DNA from: Micromonospora costi
GTDB lineage: Bacteria; Actinomycetota; Actinomycetes; Mycobacteriales; Micromonosporaceae
Length of the DNA stretch: 64,000 nt
Direction: 5' to 3'
NCBI RefSeq assembly: GCF_003626655.1
Contig: NZ_RBAN01000002.1
Span: 124,001 to 188,000 of the forward strand
The first letter of the stretch is position 1. Every line of letters begins with the position of its first letter. The notes under the pieces were generated by a model. The model saw nothing but the letters and a program-made list of their open reading frames with translations, had not been told where the DNA came from and searched no databases. Positions 8,226 to 16,886 of this stretch are shown in pieces. A program made the translations under genes and the position numbers.

Positions 8226-8339
8226 AGTTGCGACGAGCTTGACGAGCTGACCGTGGTGGTCGAGGTCCCCTCGGCCGACGGGATCCGCGAGCCGTTCACG
8301 CTGACCGGCGTGGCCGACCTGTTCAAGCAGGCCAAGTAG
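8226..8339 (+). pseudogene. C-terminal gene fragment of unknown family
   Basis: An open frame without a start encodes CDELDELTVVVEVPSADG then IREPFTLTGVADLFKQAK and ends at TAG 8339. It reads like the tail of a real protein, with good amphipathic order and codon use, but no preceding coding sequence is present. Likely a remnant of an element gene. Confidence 0.4.
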
Positions 8340-8372
8340 CCAGCGTCGTGGTTCCCGTGAGGCCTGGGCCGA

Positions 8373-9764
8373 CTAGATCTTCTCGTCGGTCACCTCAATG
8401 CCGTACGCCTCGGCCCAGGCCACGATCTCGGAATTCCTGCTGCTGGACCAGTACTGCCGGCGAATCCGGCCGTCGCGCGACAGCTGACCCATCTCGGGTA
8501 CGCCGAAGGCCTGGCCCAGCTCGTCGAGCAGCAGCGCCGCGGCTTCGATGAGGGCCGGGCCCGGCTGCGCGAGGTCGTCAACGGAGGCCGCGGCTTCCGC
8601 TGGAGCGGCCGTGACCTGGTACTGCTCGCCGGTGCGGGACTCCCCCATCCCGTAGAATTTGGTGTGCCCGATGGTGGTCGGCCAGTGCTTCCCGACCGGG
8701 AACACCTGGGCCCGGATCAGAGCGGTTCCGCCGGCCGCCGCGCGATCACGTGCGTGACGTCCGAGCTGCCGGAGTCCGGAGACGATCGCCGAGCTGATCG
8801 CCTCGTCGGGGAGGACCTGGTACCTCGTCAAGAGGTCCCCCGGCGCAGGCCTTTCTTCGTCACGCCTGCGGTTCAGGTTCGGGACCGCGATCGAGAAGAC
8901 TCCGGAGCCGTCCGTGTGCAGCTCCATCGAGATGAACCGGGAGTGCGCCTCGTAGTTGCTCGTACCGTCGGCAAGCAGCCGCCGGCGCCCGACACGAGTG
9001 CGGTTGATCCCCACGCCCTCGTTGGTCACCGTCGGCCACCCCGTCCTGACCTCCACCTCCCAGGCCCTGAAGGCGTCCTGTGTGAGAGCCATCTCGCCGG
9101 GCAGGTCCGGCACCAGTGACACGACGACCCAGGGGTACTCGTCGTCCGTGGACAGCCGGTCGATCGCCTCGCGCTCGATCTGCTCGATCCGCTCGCCCTG
9201 GCGCTGCGCGCTGGCGAACCGGTTGCGGTAGGCGGTGGCCACCTCCGGCTCGGAAAGGTACCGAGTCGAGGCGCCGTTGCGCACGGGGAAGCGCATGCCC
9301 TTGCCCTCGTTGATCAGCACCGCGTGCGGGGCACTGGGGCTACGGGGCACCACCACGACGATGAAGCCGAGCTGGGCGCCGCCCTGGCCAGTGGTGGCCC
9401 CAGGATCGGGCACGGTGATGATGTCGATCGCCGGCATCGGCGCGACGCGCTGCGCGACGATCTGGCGCATCCTGGTCACCTCTGCGTCGGAGATCTCGAC
9501 GCCCGGTGCCTTCGTCGCGCACGCCTGGTCGTCCTCCTCGACCCCGAGGACGATCACCCCTCCCCCCGTGTTGGCCAGGGCAGCGACGTCGCCGGCGAGG
9601 GCCCGCTTGTCCTCGTCCTTTCCGCCGTACAGCGCCTGCTTGAAGTCTAGGTCGAAGGCCTCCTGCGCGCCTGCGGTGACCAGACCGTGGATGTGGCGCG
9701 CAGCGAGGGTGTCGAGGGTGGTCCCGAAGAGGGCGTCCAGGCGGCGAGATTGAAAGGCAGCCAT
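8373..9764 (-). CDS. AlbA_2 (Schlafen-type) domain protein
   Basis: 463 residues. Residues about 30-190 form an AlbA_2 domain: EAFDLDFKQALYGG, DKRALAGDVAALANTGGGVI, VLGVEEDD and a later GMRFPVRNGASTRYLSEPEV strand-helix unit. The E/D-x-FK and ALANTGGG motifs are diagnostic of the AlbA_2/Slfn box (Pfam Divergent AAA_4 N-domain). The long C-terminal half (QDAFRAWEVEVRTGWP, RFISMELHTDGSGVFS) has no recognised family. AlbA_2 proteins occur as transcriptional regulators and in anti-phage or tRNA-targeting systems; its island setting makes a defence role plausible (inference). Confidence 0.8.
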   Translation of the reverse strand: MAAFQSRRLDALFGTTLDTLAARHIHGLVTAGAQEAFDLDFKQALYGGKDEDKRALAGDVAALANTGGGVIVLGVEEDDQACATKAPGVEISDAEVTRMRQIVAQRVAPMPAIDIITVPDPGATTGQGGAQLGFIVVVVPRSPSAPHAVLINEGKGMRFPVRNGASTRYLSEPEVATAYRNRFASAQRQGERIEQIEREAIDRLSTDDEYPWVVVSLVPDLPGEMALTQDAFRAWEVEVRTGWPTVTNEGVGINRTRVGRRRLLADGTSNYEAHSRFISMELHTDGSGVFSIAVPNLNRRRDEERPAPGDLLTRYQVLPDEAISSAIVSGLRQLGRHARDRAAAGGTALIRAQVFPVGKHWPTTIGHTKFYGMGESRTGEQYQVTAAPAEAAASVDDLAQPGPALIEAAALLLDELGQAFGVPEMGQLSRDGRIRRQYWSSSRNSEIVAWAEAYGIEVTDEKI

Positions 9765-10428
9765 GCGAGCTCCTGCCGTGGAGAGAAGTTGGGAACAACG
9801 GCTATTCTGCCGAGCCTCCGACGCAGGTGTCGTCAGCTAGTTCGACGACCAGGCGCTGGGTGTTCGGGTAAGCCTGGTAGGGGGCGTCGAGGCTGGCGCC
9901 GCCACGTCGGCTCCCTCATCCAAGCCTGCGCCGCCCCCGCCGCCCAGCCGCTACCCGACCCGCCCGCACCCCGGCAGATGTACGAGGCCAGGCTCCGCGC
10001 CACCCATCACCAACGCGACCGCCGCACGAGCAAGTAGGAAAGCCCAACCCCAACCAACAAGATCGAACAGTTCACCCTGCACCGGCAATCTTGAGGATGC
10101 AAGCACGAGGGCTGGGCGAGTCACACCGGCCACAGCCACCAGAGCGGCGCTCGCCGGGACGTCCTCAACCCGTTCGAAGCCCGACTGCGCATGTGGATGC
10201 CCTACCGCTACAGCCGCAACAACCGCGACTGGATCCACGACACCCTCGGCGCCCGCATCCAGCGTCAGACGTTGAAGCGGAACTCAGAGCCAGAACGTCT
10301 TCAGCAGCGGGCAGAGGGCTCGACACCTGCTCATGGGCGGTCCCAGCCTGCCACAGCTCGCCACTGGTTGACGACGTTTCACGGCGTCTTGTGCCCCCTC
10401 TGTGCCCCGAGGCCTCCGTCGAGGCACA
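9765..10428. other. Non-genic stretch with decayed element-gene fragments
   Basis: Two plus-strand pieces look like remnants. One ends at 10037 with PPAPRQMYEARLRATHHQR. The other, about 10110-10290, reads HTGHSHQSGARRDVLNPFEA then MWMPYRYSRNNRDWIHDTLG, and loses coding character afterwards. Neither has a start with a ribosome site and neither family is recognised. Confidence 0.35.
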
Positions 10429-11220
10429 CTACGTCCCACTTCGGCGCGAGCGCTCGTCGTACAAACGCCGGCCGGCGTTGGTCATGTCAAGGGCGAGTCG
10501 CACGGCAAATGACAGGGTCTCCACGTTTGCTGTTATGCGCATACCCACCAGACCGGCTGGAGCACCCGGAACCTCCTCCCGGCTGACGACATTGAGTGTC
10601 GCCCAGAGATCTCCGTGGGCGATCGCGCTGCACATGCGCCACGTGAACTGCACCGGCACACTACCGGCCGGGCTGGTGTCGCCAGCAACCTTGACGATCT
10701 CCGCATAGCTCAGTCGTTGAACGGCGGCCTTCGGGTTGACGCTTCGCTGCCGCGCGATCTCGCGGAGTTCTTCCACCCGCTCCTCTTCGGACCTCGGGCC
10801 CGGCGCATCGCTGAGCAGCCTACGGGCTGCCTCGCCGCCCCGGATGTCGAGTGCCGCAAGTCGCAGACGCCGAAGGATCCGTTCAGTCCGGTCTTCGGGA
10901 GCAAGTAGCCACACTGCCGCGCAGGCGTTCTCCAGGGCCGCACGAGCGAGGGAGTAAGGGGCATACATGTGCATCGTGTGCGCGTCCCTCAGCAGCGCGC
11001 GCAAGCAGTTCAGGTGATCAACGGCGTGTGACAGGGCGTGCCAGGCGGCATGGCTTATCCGGTGTGGATGCGTCTCCTTGTCGTCGCGACTCAGCGCGCT
11101 GCGCTCCTGTGGGCGATCGTATGGTCCGCTGGGATCCATGCGCTTGAGCCAAGGCTCGATCCGATCGAGGTGACGAAACATCTCCTCGAACAGCAGCCGC
11201 TCCGCTTCCTCTGTCGTCAC
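10429..11220 (-). CDS. Helical protein of unknown function (HEPN/DUF5677-like layout)
   Basis: 263 residues from GTG 11220, almost all helix: SHAAWHALSHAVDHLNCLRA, YAPYSLARAALENACAAVWL, then SYAEIVKVAG and FTWRMCSAIAHGDLWATL. An all-alpha domain with a conserved R-x-x-S-x-x-x-H-like helix (WRMCSAIAHGD) resembles HEPN-type folds found in DUF5677-like proteins, but the match is by eye. Such proteins are common on actinomycete mobile elements. Cellular role unknown. Confidence 0.6.
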   Translation of the reverse strand: MTTEEAERLLFEEMFRHLDRIEPWLKRMDPSGPYDRPQERSALSRDDKETHPHRISHAAWHALSHAVDHLNCLRALLRDAHTMHMYAPYSLARAALENACAAVWLLAPEDRTERILRRLRLAALDIRGGEAARRLLSDAPGPRSEEERVEELREIARQRSVNPKAAVQRLSYAEIVKVAGDTSPAGSVPVQFTWRMCSAIAHGDLWATLNVVSREEVPGAPAGLVGMRITANVETLSFAVRLALDMTNAGRRLYDERSRRSGT

Positions 11221-11388
11221 AAAGCACGACGGTAGGGCGACGGAGTCGCATCGGGAAACCCGAATAGCCGGAGCGGCGACACTACGACACAGCGCCAGCT
11301 CGCCCGCGTACGACCGGCGGCCCTTCAGGCCTGCGAGGGCTTGGGCCTGGCCCTTGTTGACCCCGATGGCTCCGGCCGCCTCGACCCC

Positions 11389-11530
11389 TCGCTTGTAAGT
11401 TCCGGGCGCGTCGTCCGACGGGGTCCATCCGCGTCTGCGACCTCGGGAGACTGTCCGCGCCCGACCGCCGGCGGCTGCCCTCGTCCGGGATCGTTGCTGT
11501 CACCGTAGCTGTCGACAGCCGTTGCCTGAC
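11389..11530 (-). repeat. Repeat B: second copy of the AVDS-GDSN ... RPEL-SE module
   Basis: Lies in a minus-strand frame (11325-11639). The module reads AVDSYGDSNDPGRGQ and ends TTRPELTSEGS, aligning without gaps to the copy at 7621-7760. It is not attached here to the membrane protein seen downstream of copy A. Probably the remains of a second integrative element's gene end. Confidence 0.45.
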
Positions 11531-11725
11531 TCCCACACTGCCAGGGGTCTCCCGGATCGCCCTGGCGTGCGCTCGTCGTGACCCGCGGCCAGGAGGGCAC
11601 CTCCCCGCCAGTCCCTGTAGATTTCTCTCTGCGACTCATCGACCTGGCACGGATCTGGCACGTTGCGCCTCCTGAGTGTCTCGTAGGTCCAAGCCGACCA
11701 CACCCTGAACTTCCGAGGACAGGAG

Positions 11726-12658
11726 TCAGGGCTGATGCGCGTCGTTTGCGTTCTTGCGTGAGACGTTGCAGGTGAGATGCGCCAGACGGAGATTCGACCG
11801 CTCATCCGTCCCGCCATTCGACACATGGACCACGTGATCGACCGAGCCCGCCCACCGATGCGGCCAGTACAGCGAAGGATCTACTGGCAGCTCACACAAC
11901 CAACACTTCCAGCCATCCTGACCCCCGAGCTTCTCAACCCAACTCCGCTTATTGACGCTGCCCGCGATGCGACCACTGGGTTTGCAACGCTTGCCGCAGT
12001 ACTTGCGAACGGCGCTGCCTCCGGGGTCAAACTCCTTGCCACACGTAACGCACGACCGCATGCCGAACTGGTATTGCGGCTGCCGCACTCGCGGCCGGTT
12101 TTTCGAGATCAGCGGATCCCCGTACCGCCACCAGCGGTAGTAGTGCCGGGAGCAAAGCCCGCGGCCGTTGGTGACCTCGTCGCACCCCTCGATCGTGCAC
12201 TTTCGCACCGACTGAGGCGGCTCGAACTCGGCGTCGCCGAAACGTCTCCAGCGCTGGTAATGGGCTCCGCACAGGCCTCGCGAGTGGGCTCCCTCCACGC
12301 AGCCGTCGACCGAGCATGTCGCGCGAGGAGGCAGATGAGCCCGACTGCGGGCATAGTGCTTGGCACACAAACCGCGACCATGTACAGGACTCGCGCAACC
12401 TTCTGCCGTACATTCGCTGGGCTTGCGAGGAAGTAGAGGGGCACCGCGCCGCTCCGCGTAATAGTGGCGACGGCATAGGTCCTTCGCGAGGCTCTTGTCG
12501 CCACAGTCGGCAACGCGACACACGATGGACTGCTCCCGCTTGCCCGGCACCAACGGATCGCCATGTACCTTGTATCGCGAATAGTGCATCTCGCACCATC
12601 CGCGTTTCCGTGAGGGCTTGGAGCAACCGTCGATGCTGCAACTTCGACCTACTGTCAT
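11726..12658 (-). CDS. HNH endonuclease with five tandem Cys/His knuckles
   Basis: 310 residues. The first ~190 hold five repeats of the form C-x4-C-x6-RGLC-x2-HY-x-RW-R-x-GDP (for example SRGLCGAHYQRWRRFGDAEF). A CVTCGKEF/YCGKRC zinc pair follows, then the HNH core: CWLCELPVD, SVDHVVHVSNGGTDERSNLR and LTCNVSRKN. The core fits the HNH/recombination-endonuclease-VII-like group; H and N residues are intact. The knuckle array probably supplies DNA or RNA binding. It is isolated on the minus strand in the island, divergent from the GIY-YIG gene. The nuclease could be phage-derived, a homing enzyme or a defence effector. Confidence 0.85.
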   Translation of the reverse strand: MTVGRSCSIDGCSKPSRKRGWCEMHYSRYKVHGDPLVPGKREQSIVCRVADCGDKSLAKDLCRRHYYAERRGAPLLPRKPSECTAEGCASPVHGRGLCAKHYARSRAHLPPRATCSVDGCVEGAHSRGLCGAHYQRWRRFGDAEFEPPQSVRKCTIEGCDEVTNGRGLCSRHYYRWWRYGDPLISKNRPRVRQPQYQFGMRSCVTCGKEFDPGGSAVRKYCGKRCKPSGRIAGSVNKRSWVEKLGGQDGWKCWLCELPVDPSLYWPHRWAGSVDHVVHVSNGGTDERSNLRLAHLTCNVSRKNANDAHQP

Positions 12659-13187
12659 CCTGCAGCGCCCCCAAAGACCGTCGTCGCGCCTCCCGCTGGC
12701 GTTTAGTGTAAGCGCGGACTATTTCCGTGGGTGCTGCTGGTCGTCGTCGGTCATCCCTGGTCGGCGGTTGACGACCCAGCAGACCCGCCGCTTGTAAGGC
12801 GCGTCCGGCGATGGTCGCCGCGTCCACCACCGTTCGGGGCATCCGGGGGCTTCCTCCGATCCGTCCGCTGATGTTCGCCGCTGATCGGCTCGGTTGATGT
12901 CACCTGCGGATGTCACGCACGGGCCGAGCCCACACCGCCAGGAACCGGCACATGCCGAGATCACCACCGGCCGACCGGTCCGCTGATGTACGGGGCGGTC
13001 CGGCCGGGTAGAGCCTCTTGGCTACTCGCATGGCTACTAGGTCGGCTGCGCCGCAATGCACAGGGACTCGGGACCGCAACACCTTCGAGGGCTTGCGCCG
13101 AGTCTCGGCCGCCGGCAAGATTCACACACCGAGACCTAGCCGGAGGACACGGCAACACAGCTCCGACGCAACCCGGGGCTTGCTCGT
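12659..13187. other. Intergenic, no gene recognised
   Basis: About 530 bases between the divergent HNH and GIY-YIG genes. Short reading frames on both strands show no family signature; no hairpin with a T-run was seen. Confidence 0.4.
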
Positions 13188-13673
13188 ATGCGTACTTCGG
13201 TGCAGCATCCCGACATGCCCGACCCCTTCGGCTACATCGCCGACCTCGCACCTTGGTCCCCGTGGATGCCCTTCGCACAGCCGATCCAGCAAGCACCACG
13301 CTTGCCCGGCGTGTACCTTGCGCGCCAGACGGCAAACGGACCGCTGGTCTATGTCGGGATGGCAGGCGAGCGGCGGGGCCGAGGTATTAAGGGCCGCCTC
13401 ACGGTCTACTACCGGGGCAAGGCGGCCGTCAGTGGACTCGGCGAGGCAGCCCTCGATCGCGCCCTTGCTGACTTGCAGTGGCTACGGCAGCGGGTGGCCG
13501 AGGTAGAGGCGGGACAGGCGCGTCGGGCGGCGTCGTGGGCTCAAGAGGCTATCCACCACGCAGACCTCCACATCAGCTGGGCAACGACGGCTGACAGAGA
13601 ATCCGCCGTCGCTCTCGAACGCCGAGCGCTTGCAACTCTCGTCGACGCCTCTCTCTGGAACCGCGACCGGTGA
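13188..13673 (+). CDS. GIY-YIG nuclease-domain protein
   Basis: 161 residues (or 152 from ATG 13215, MPDPFGYIADLAPWSPW). The GIY-YIG core is visible as LPGVYLARQ ... GPLVYVGMAGERRGRGIKGR, with the catalytic Arg in the IKGRL segment, followed by LERRALATLVD near the C-terminus, where the conserved Glu of the fold lies. The linker between G-V-Y and V-Y-V-G is normal length. It precedes the 483-aa unknown gene on the same strand, with more than 200 bases between the likely start sites. A role as a nuclease of a defence or mobile module is inference. Confidence 0.75.
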   Translation: MRTSVQHPDMPDPFGYIADLAPWSPWMPFAQPIQQAPRLPGVYLARQTANGPLVYVGMAGERRGRGIKGRLTVYYRGKAAVSGLGEAALDRALADLQWLRQRVAEVEAGQARRAASWAQEAIHHADLHISWATTADRESAVALERRALATLVDASLWNRDR

Positions 13674-13897
13674 CTCACGACTCACGCAGGCTGCGTGTCG
13701 CGGTGATGGCACCGATGGTACGTCCGGCTTTGGTGCTCTATCGCGGCGCGCCAGTGGCACGAGCCGATGCGATGGCTAGACAGCAGCGCCTAAGCTGGGT
13801 CGGCACTAGCCCGCGCCGATGTGGCATCGCCCCTAGGACAGCCGGCACGTTGGCGTCTCTACTAGAAAGATCGGGGATCGTAGTGGACGGTGCAGGC

Positions 13898-15349
13898 ATG
13901 AAGCCGTTTTTCTTGTTCATCGGCACGACGTTGTCCGAATCGTCCACGAGTCAACTCAAGGCTGCCGGTATTCCATACCGACAGAAGATGCTTGAGTCTG
14001 GGCCAGACAACTGGCGAGAGATTATTAGGATTCTCGAGCTACCTAATCTGGCCGGCGTGGTAATGAAGCTGACGAACCCAGTTTATAGGTTGTTGGCAAG
14101 ACCGGACCGACGGGATCTGGCGGAACAGGTCCTAATGGCCACGGCGCGCGTCCGGCATATCACTTTTGTGCATGAGTCGACGCTCGAAGCGGAGATGCGA
14201 TCTCGTAACCCCGAGGGAAATGACCAGGAGCCGGAGTCCGCAGAGAGCCCAGAGCCTCCACCTTGGCATGCCTTGGAGCCAGATGACCCATGGCGCTCGG
14301 TTGACGACTCGCTGGACGGAGAAAATGGGTCTTTCGCGTACCACCCGGGCCGCTTTACGTTCGAACTTCCACAGCCTGAGACGCTGATATTCGTAGGTGA
14401 CCTCATCAGGAAGTGCGCCCTGAACCTTGTTCCTTACAAGAGGAACGCTGAACTCTCCGTTATGGCGCGAAGCTTCATCGATCAGGCCGATAAGCACCTC
14501 CTCTTTCGCGTCTACATTCCCGAGGGGAGGCTCTGGGCGAATGAATCCGACAAGCTCTTTTCTCTTTTCCGGGACTGGTTAACTCGCGTGAAGCGTCAAC
14601 GAGTGCGACAGGACGGTTACAGCACAGGCCATGGTCGCGTGTACGAGTTCTACGCAGAGAGTCCGGGAGTCTGGTCGACCCTGGGACAGGAATTCTCTGA
14701 GTTCTCAAGTTTTTTGTCCCTCTGTGCTCAGGAACCCGAAGCAGCGACCAGGGCTCTCGAAGCGAGGCATATCGATAGTCGATCTGTCGTGCAAATTGTT
14801 GAGCGGTACAGCAAAGAGGCGAGACGGCTCCGAGTCGACATTAAGCACGACTTGGAATCCAAGGTGTTGTCGATACGGCATCAGCTTGAGTCGGAACTAT
14901 TGGATGCTGGGGTGTCCGAGGAGGATATAGGTAGACTCGCCAACGCCGTCGTGCCTCGATTTGACGGTTTGTCGTCCGCCATCAATTCCGCTCTTGGCGG
15001 CGAGTCCACTATGGGTAGACCGGAAGTCGTAAATGTAAATGTCAGCCAGCAAGTCATCGGCACGGTAAATGGCCTTGCCGTGCAGCACTTCCAGGGAACC
15101 TCGAAGTTTGGAACCGAGGCCAAGGAAATTCTTGCGCTTATCGAGGCTCATGCGGGGTCCCGCACGGAGGAGTTGGTGTCATCTCTGCATGAGTTGGAAG
15201 ACGATGACGCCAGAGCCGAGGACAGGCTGACCGCCAAACAGCGGCTGAAGAATTTTCTGTATTATGTTGGTGGTCAAGCAGGGAACCTCGGGACGAGCCT
15301 CCTACAGAAGTACCTGGAACTCCGGCTCGGGCTTGGCGGTGGCAGTTGA
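13898..15349 (+). CDS. Unrecognised 483-aa protein, candidate component of a defence system
   Basis: The ATG at 13898 is preferred; the frame is open back to a GTG at 13670 overlapping the GIY-YIG stop, but the extra 76 residues look like translated spacer. Residues 1-100 are an alpha/beta domain starting MKPFFLFIGTTLSESST and continuing LAGVVMKLTNPVYRLL and RHITFVHESTLEAEM, reminiscent of a nucleotide- or TIR/SIR2-like fold by pattern only. Residues 100-145 form an acidic linker; 150-300 a mixed domain (ETLIFVGDLIRKCALNLVPY); 300-370 a helical stalk. At 376-400 is a short N/V/Q-rich strand segment (VVNVNVSQQVIGTVNG), then a C-terminal helical domain ending GTSLLQKYLELRLGL. Codons are visibly less GC-biased than in flanking genes. 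It converges on the HEPN/TOPRIM pair. Confidence 0.7.
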   Translation: MKPFFLFIGTTLSESSTSQLKAAGIPYRQKMLESGPDNWREIIRILELPNLAGVVMKLTNPVYRLLARPDRRDLAEQVLMATARVRHITFVHESTLEAEMRSRNPEGNDQEPESAESPEPPPWHALEPDDPWRSVDDSLDGENGSFAYHPGRFTFELPQPETLIFVGDLIRKCALNLVPYKRNAELSVMARSFIDQADKHLLFRVYIPEGRLWANESDKLFSLFRDWLTRVKRQRVRQDGYSTGHGRVYEFYAESPGVWSTLGQEFSEFSSFLSLCAQEPEAATRALEARHIDSRSVVQIVERYSKEARRLRVDIKHDLESKVLSIRHQLESELLDAGVSEEDIGRLANAVVPRFDGLSSAINSALGGESTMGRPEVVNVNVSQQVIGTVNGLAVQHFQGTSKFGTEAKEILALIEAHAGSRTEELVSSLHELEDDDARAEDRLTAKQRLKNFLYYVGGQAGNLGTSLLQKYLELRLGLGGGS

Positions 15350-15541
15350 CGTGTCAGCCGACGCCACTTACCGCTTAATCGTATCAATGGTGCAGTCCCA
15401 ACGTATGGCACAGGCTGGCGTCGATCATGATTTATGCCGAACATTCGGCGCCCTCGGAAACTCGCACGGCTAACCGGCCCGTCCTTAGCATCAAGCCTGA
15501 CCATATCCCGGGCCTGGCCCCTCGTGGATTGACGAAAGCGT

Positions 15542-16810
15542 TTAGGAGGCGCTGTGAGCAGCAGCGACCAAGGTATCGGCAACCCGACGAATCCCCTCCC
15601 AGCCCGCAACGTCGCTTGGCCGCGCCCTCGCTAGCGCTTCTTCGATGTTCTTCTGAACTATTGCCTTATTCGTCAACTCCCCCTGATAATCCTGTACCTT
15701 TGGATTGAATGAACTCCAGCGCACTGGTATCGGGGCCCCGTGGAGATCCTTCAAGCAGTCCCTTCCGAAGTAAAATTCAATCGAGCATGCTCGACCGTTC
15801 AAGTCATCAAACCGGCCGCCAGACGGCCCAAGGGTTGGGTATGAGCGAACATATTCGAGGTCAGGCAACCTGCACACTTGGAACCGTGTGGGCAGGCCTA
15901 GCCTAATCAGCTCGGTTTCCGCCATACGTCCCGCAGCGTCGTTATCGAGAAGAGCGACGACACGATTCATAACACCAGCGGCAGCGAAGCTTTTCATATT
16001 GTGAACGACACGATCCGTTCCGCCGGCCATATTGGTCGAGTCGAAATCTAAGAACCGGAAGTAGCCAGCGACGTCCGGGCGGACGAGCTGTAGCGCGCGT
16101 AGGAGAACCCGAGCATCGAATCGGCCTTCTGTTACTACAATTATCGAACCACTGCTGGCAGTTTCCTCTGCAAGCTCCTGCAATGCTGTCGATGTAATCG
16201 ATTCATTCCGAGTGAAGTAGCCGGCTCCCAGCAGGTCGTGCAGGTCCAGGCGTAGGACCTTGTTTGCGTTCTGCCCGTCGAGCAGAAGCGAGAGCAGCAT
16301 TCTCTGGTCGTCATACAAATCGAAGAAGATGTCGATTTCTTGGAGAGCTGCCTTCTGTAACCTCGATAGGCCATTTCCGCGGCCGTTCAACTCCTCAACG
16401 CACGCGCCCAGGCCAATCCTTAGCGTCTCCTGACACGATGCCTCGAACTTTTCGACTGCCCCGCCTCTCCCGATGCTTACGAGTTTGTCGACGCCGTCAT
16501 CCCTGCGGAACTCTTCCAAGCTCTCCACAAGTCGCCGCTCGCATTTCGCGACGGTGAAGCCCATCAAATCCAATCTTCTCCGGACAACACCAACCCGCGC
16601 TTTATACCCGAAGAATCCCGAGGTGTCAGATGGCGGCTCTACGAGCAGGTCCCGTTCTGATTCACGGTCATCACCCTCAAGCCACGCGGCCCACCTTGAG
16701 TGCACGTACTTGTCGGGTTCCTGAAATAGCGTCAGAAGCTTGATCGGGAGCTCGTTCTTGCCTAGCATCATCAAGTCGCCTGATAGGTATAGGCGCCAGC
16801 GATCACCCAC
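15542..16810 (-). CDS. HEPN/TOPRIM-type protein, downstream paralogue of a tandem pair
   Basis: 422 residues. The N-terminus (WRLYLSGDLMMLGKNELPIK, LLTLFQEPDKYV) fits the HEPN/Toprim N-terminal domain family, and residues about 70-200 are helical (RRRLDLMGFTVAKCERRLVE). The TOPRIM domain follows: Glu228 in IIVVTEGRFD and the D-x-D pair Asp289/Asp291 in VVALLDNDAAG, then VCRLPDLEYVRSYPTLGPSG and ACSIEFYFGRDCL. Catalytic acidic residues are intact. It lies 76 bases after its paralogue, so they are probably co-transcribed. Relaxed GC bias marks it as acquired. HEPN/TOPRIM proteins are predicted nucleases linked to anti-phage defence; this exact pairing is not known to me. Confidence 0.82.
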   Translation of the reverse strand: MGDRWRLYLSGDLMMLGKNELPIKLLTLFQEPDKYVHSRWAAWLEGDDRESERDLLVEPPSDTSGFFGYKARVGVVRRRLDLMGFTVAKCERRLVESLEEFRRDDGVDKLVSIGRGGAVEKFEASCQETLRIGLGACVEELNGRGNGLSRLQKAALQEIDIFFDLYDDQRMLLSLLLDGQNANKVLRLDLHDLLGAGYFTRNESITSTALQELAEETASSGSIIVVTEGRFDARVLLRALQLVRPDVAGYFRFLDFDSTNMAGGTDRVVHNMKSFAAAGVMNRVVALLDNDAAGRMAETELIRLGLPTRFQVCRLPDLEYVRSYPTLGPSGGRFDDLNGRACSIEFYFGRDCLKDLHGAPIPVRWSSFNPKVQDYQGELTNKAIVQKNIEEALARARPSDVAGWEGIRRVADTLVAAAHSAS

Positions 16811-16886
16811 GACTTACTCCACATGTACGGATCGTTTGCCGTTGCCTCTTGCTAGCGGCAATCAACCGGGGTTGCGAATTAGCAGA

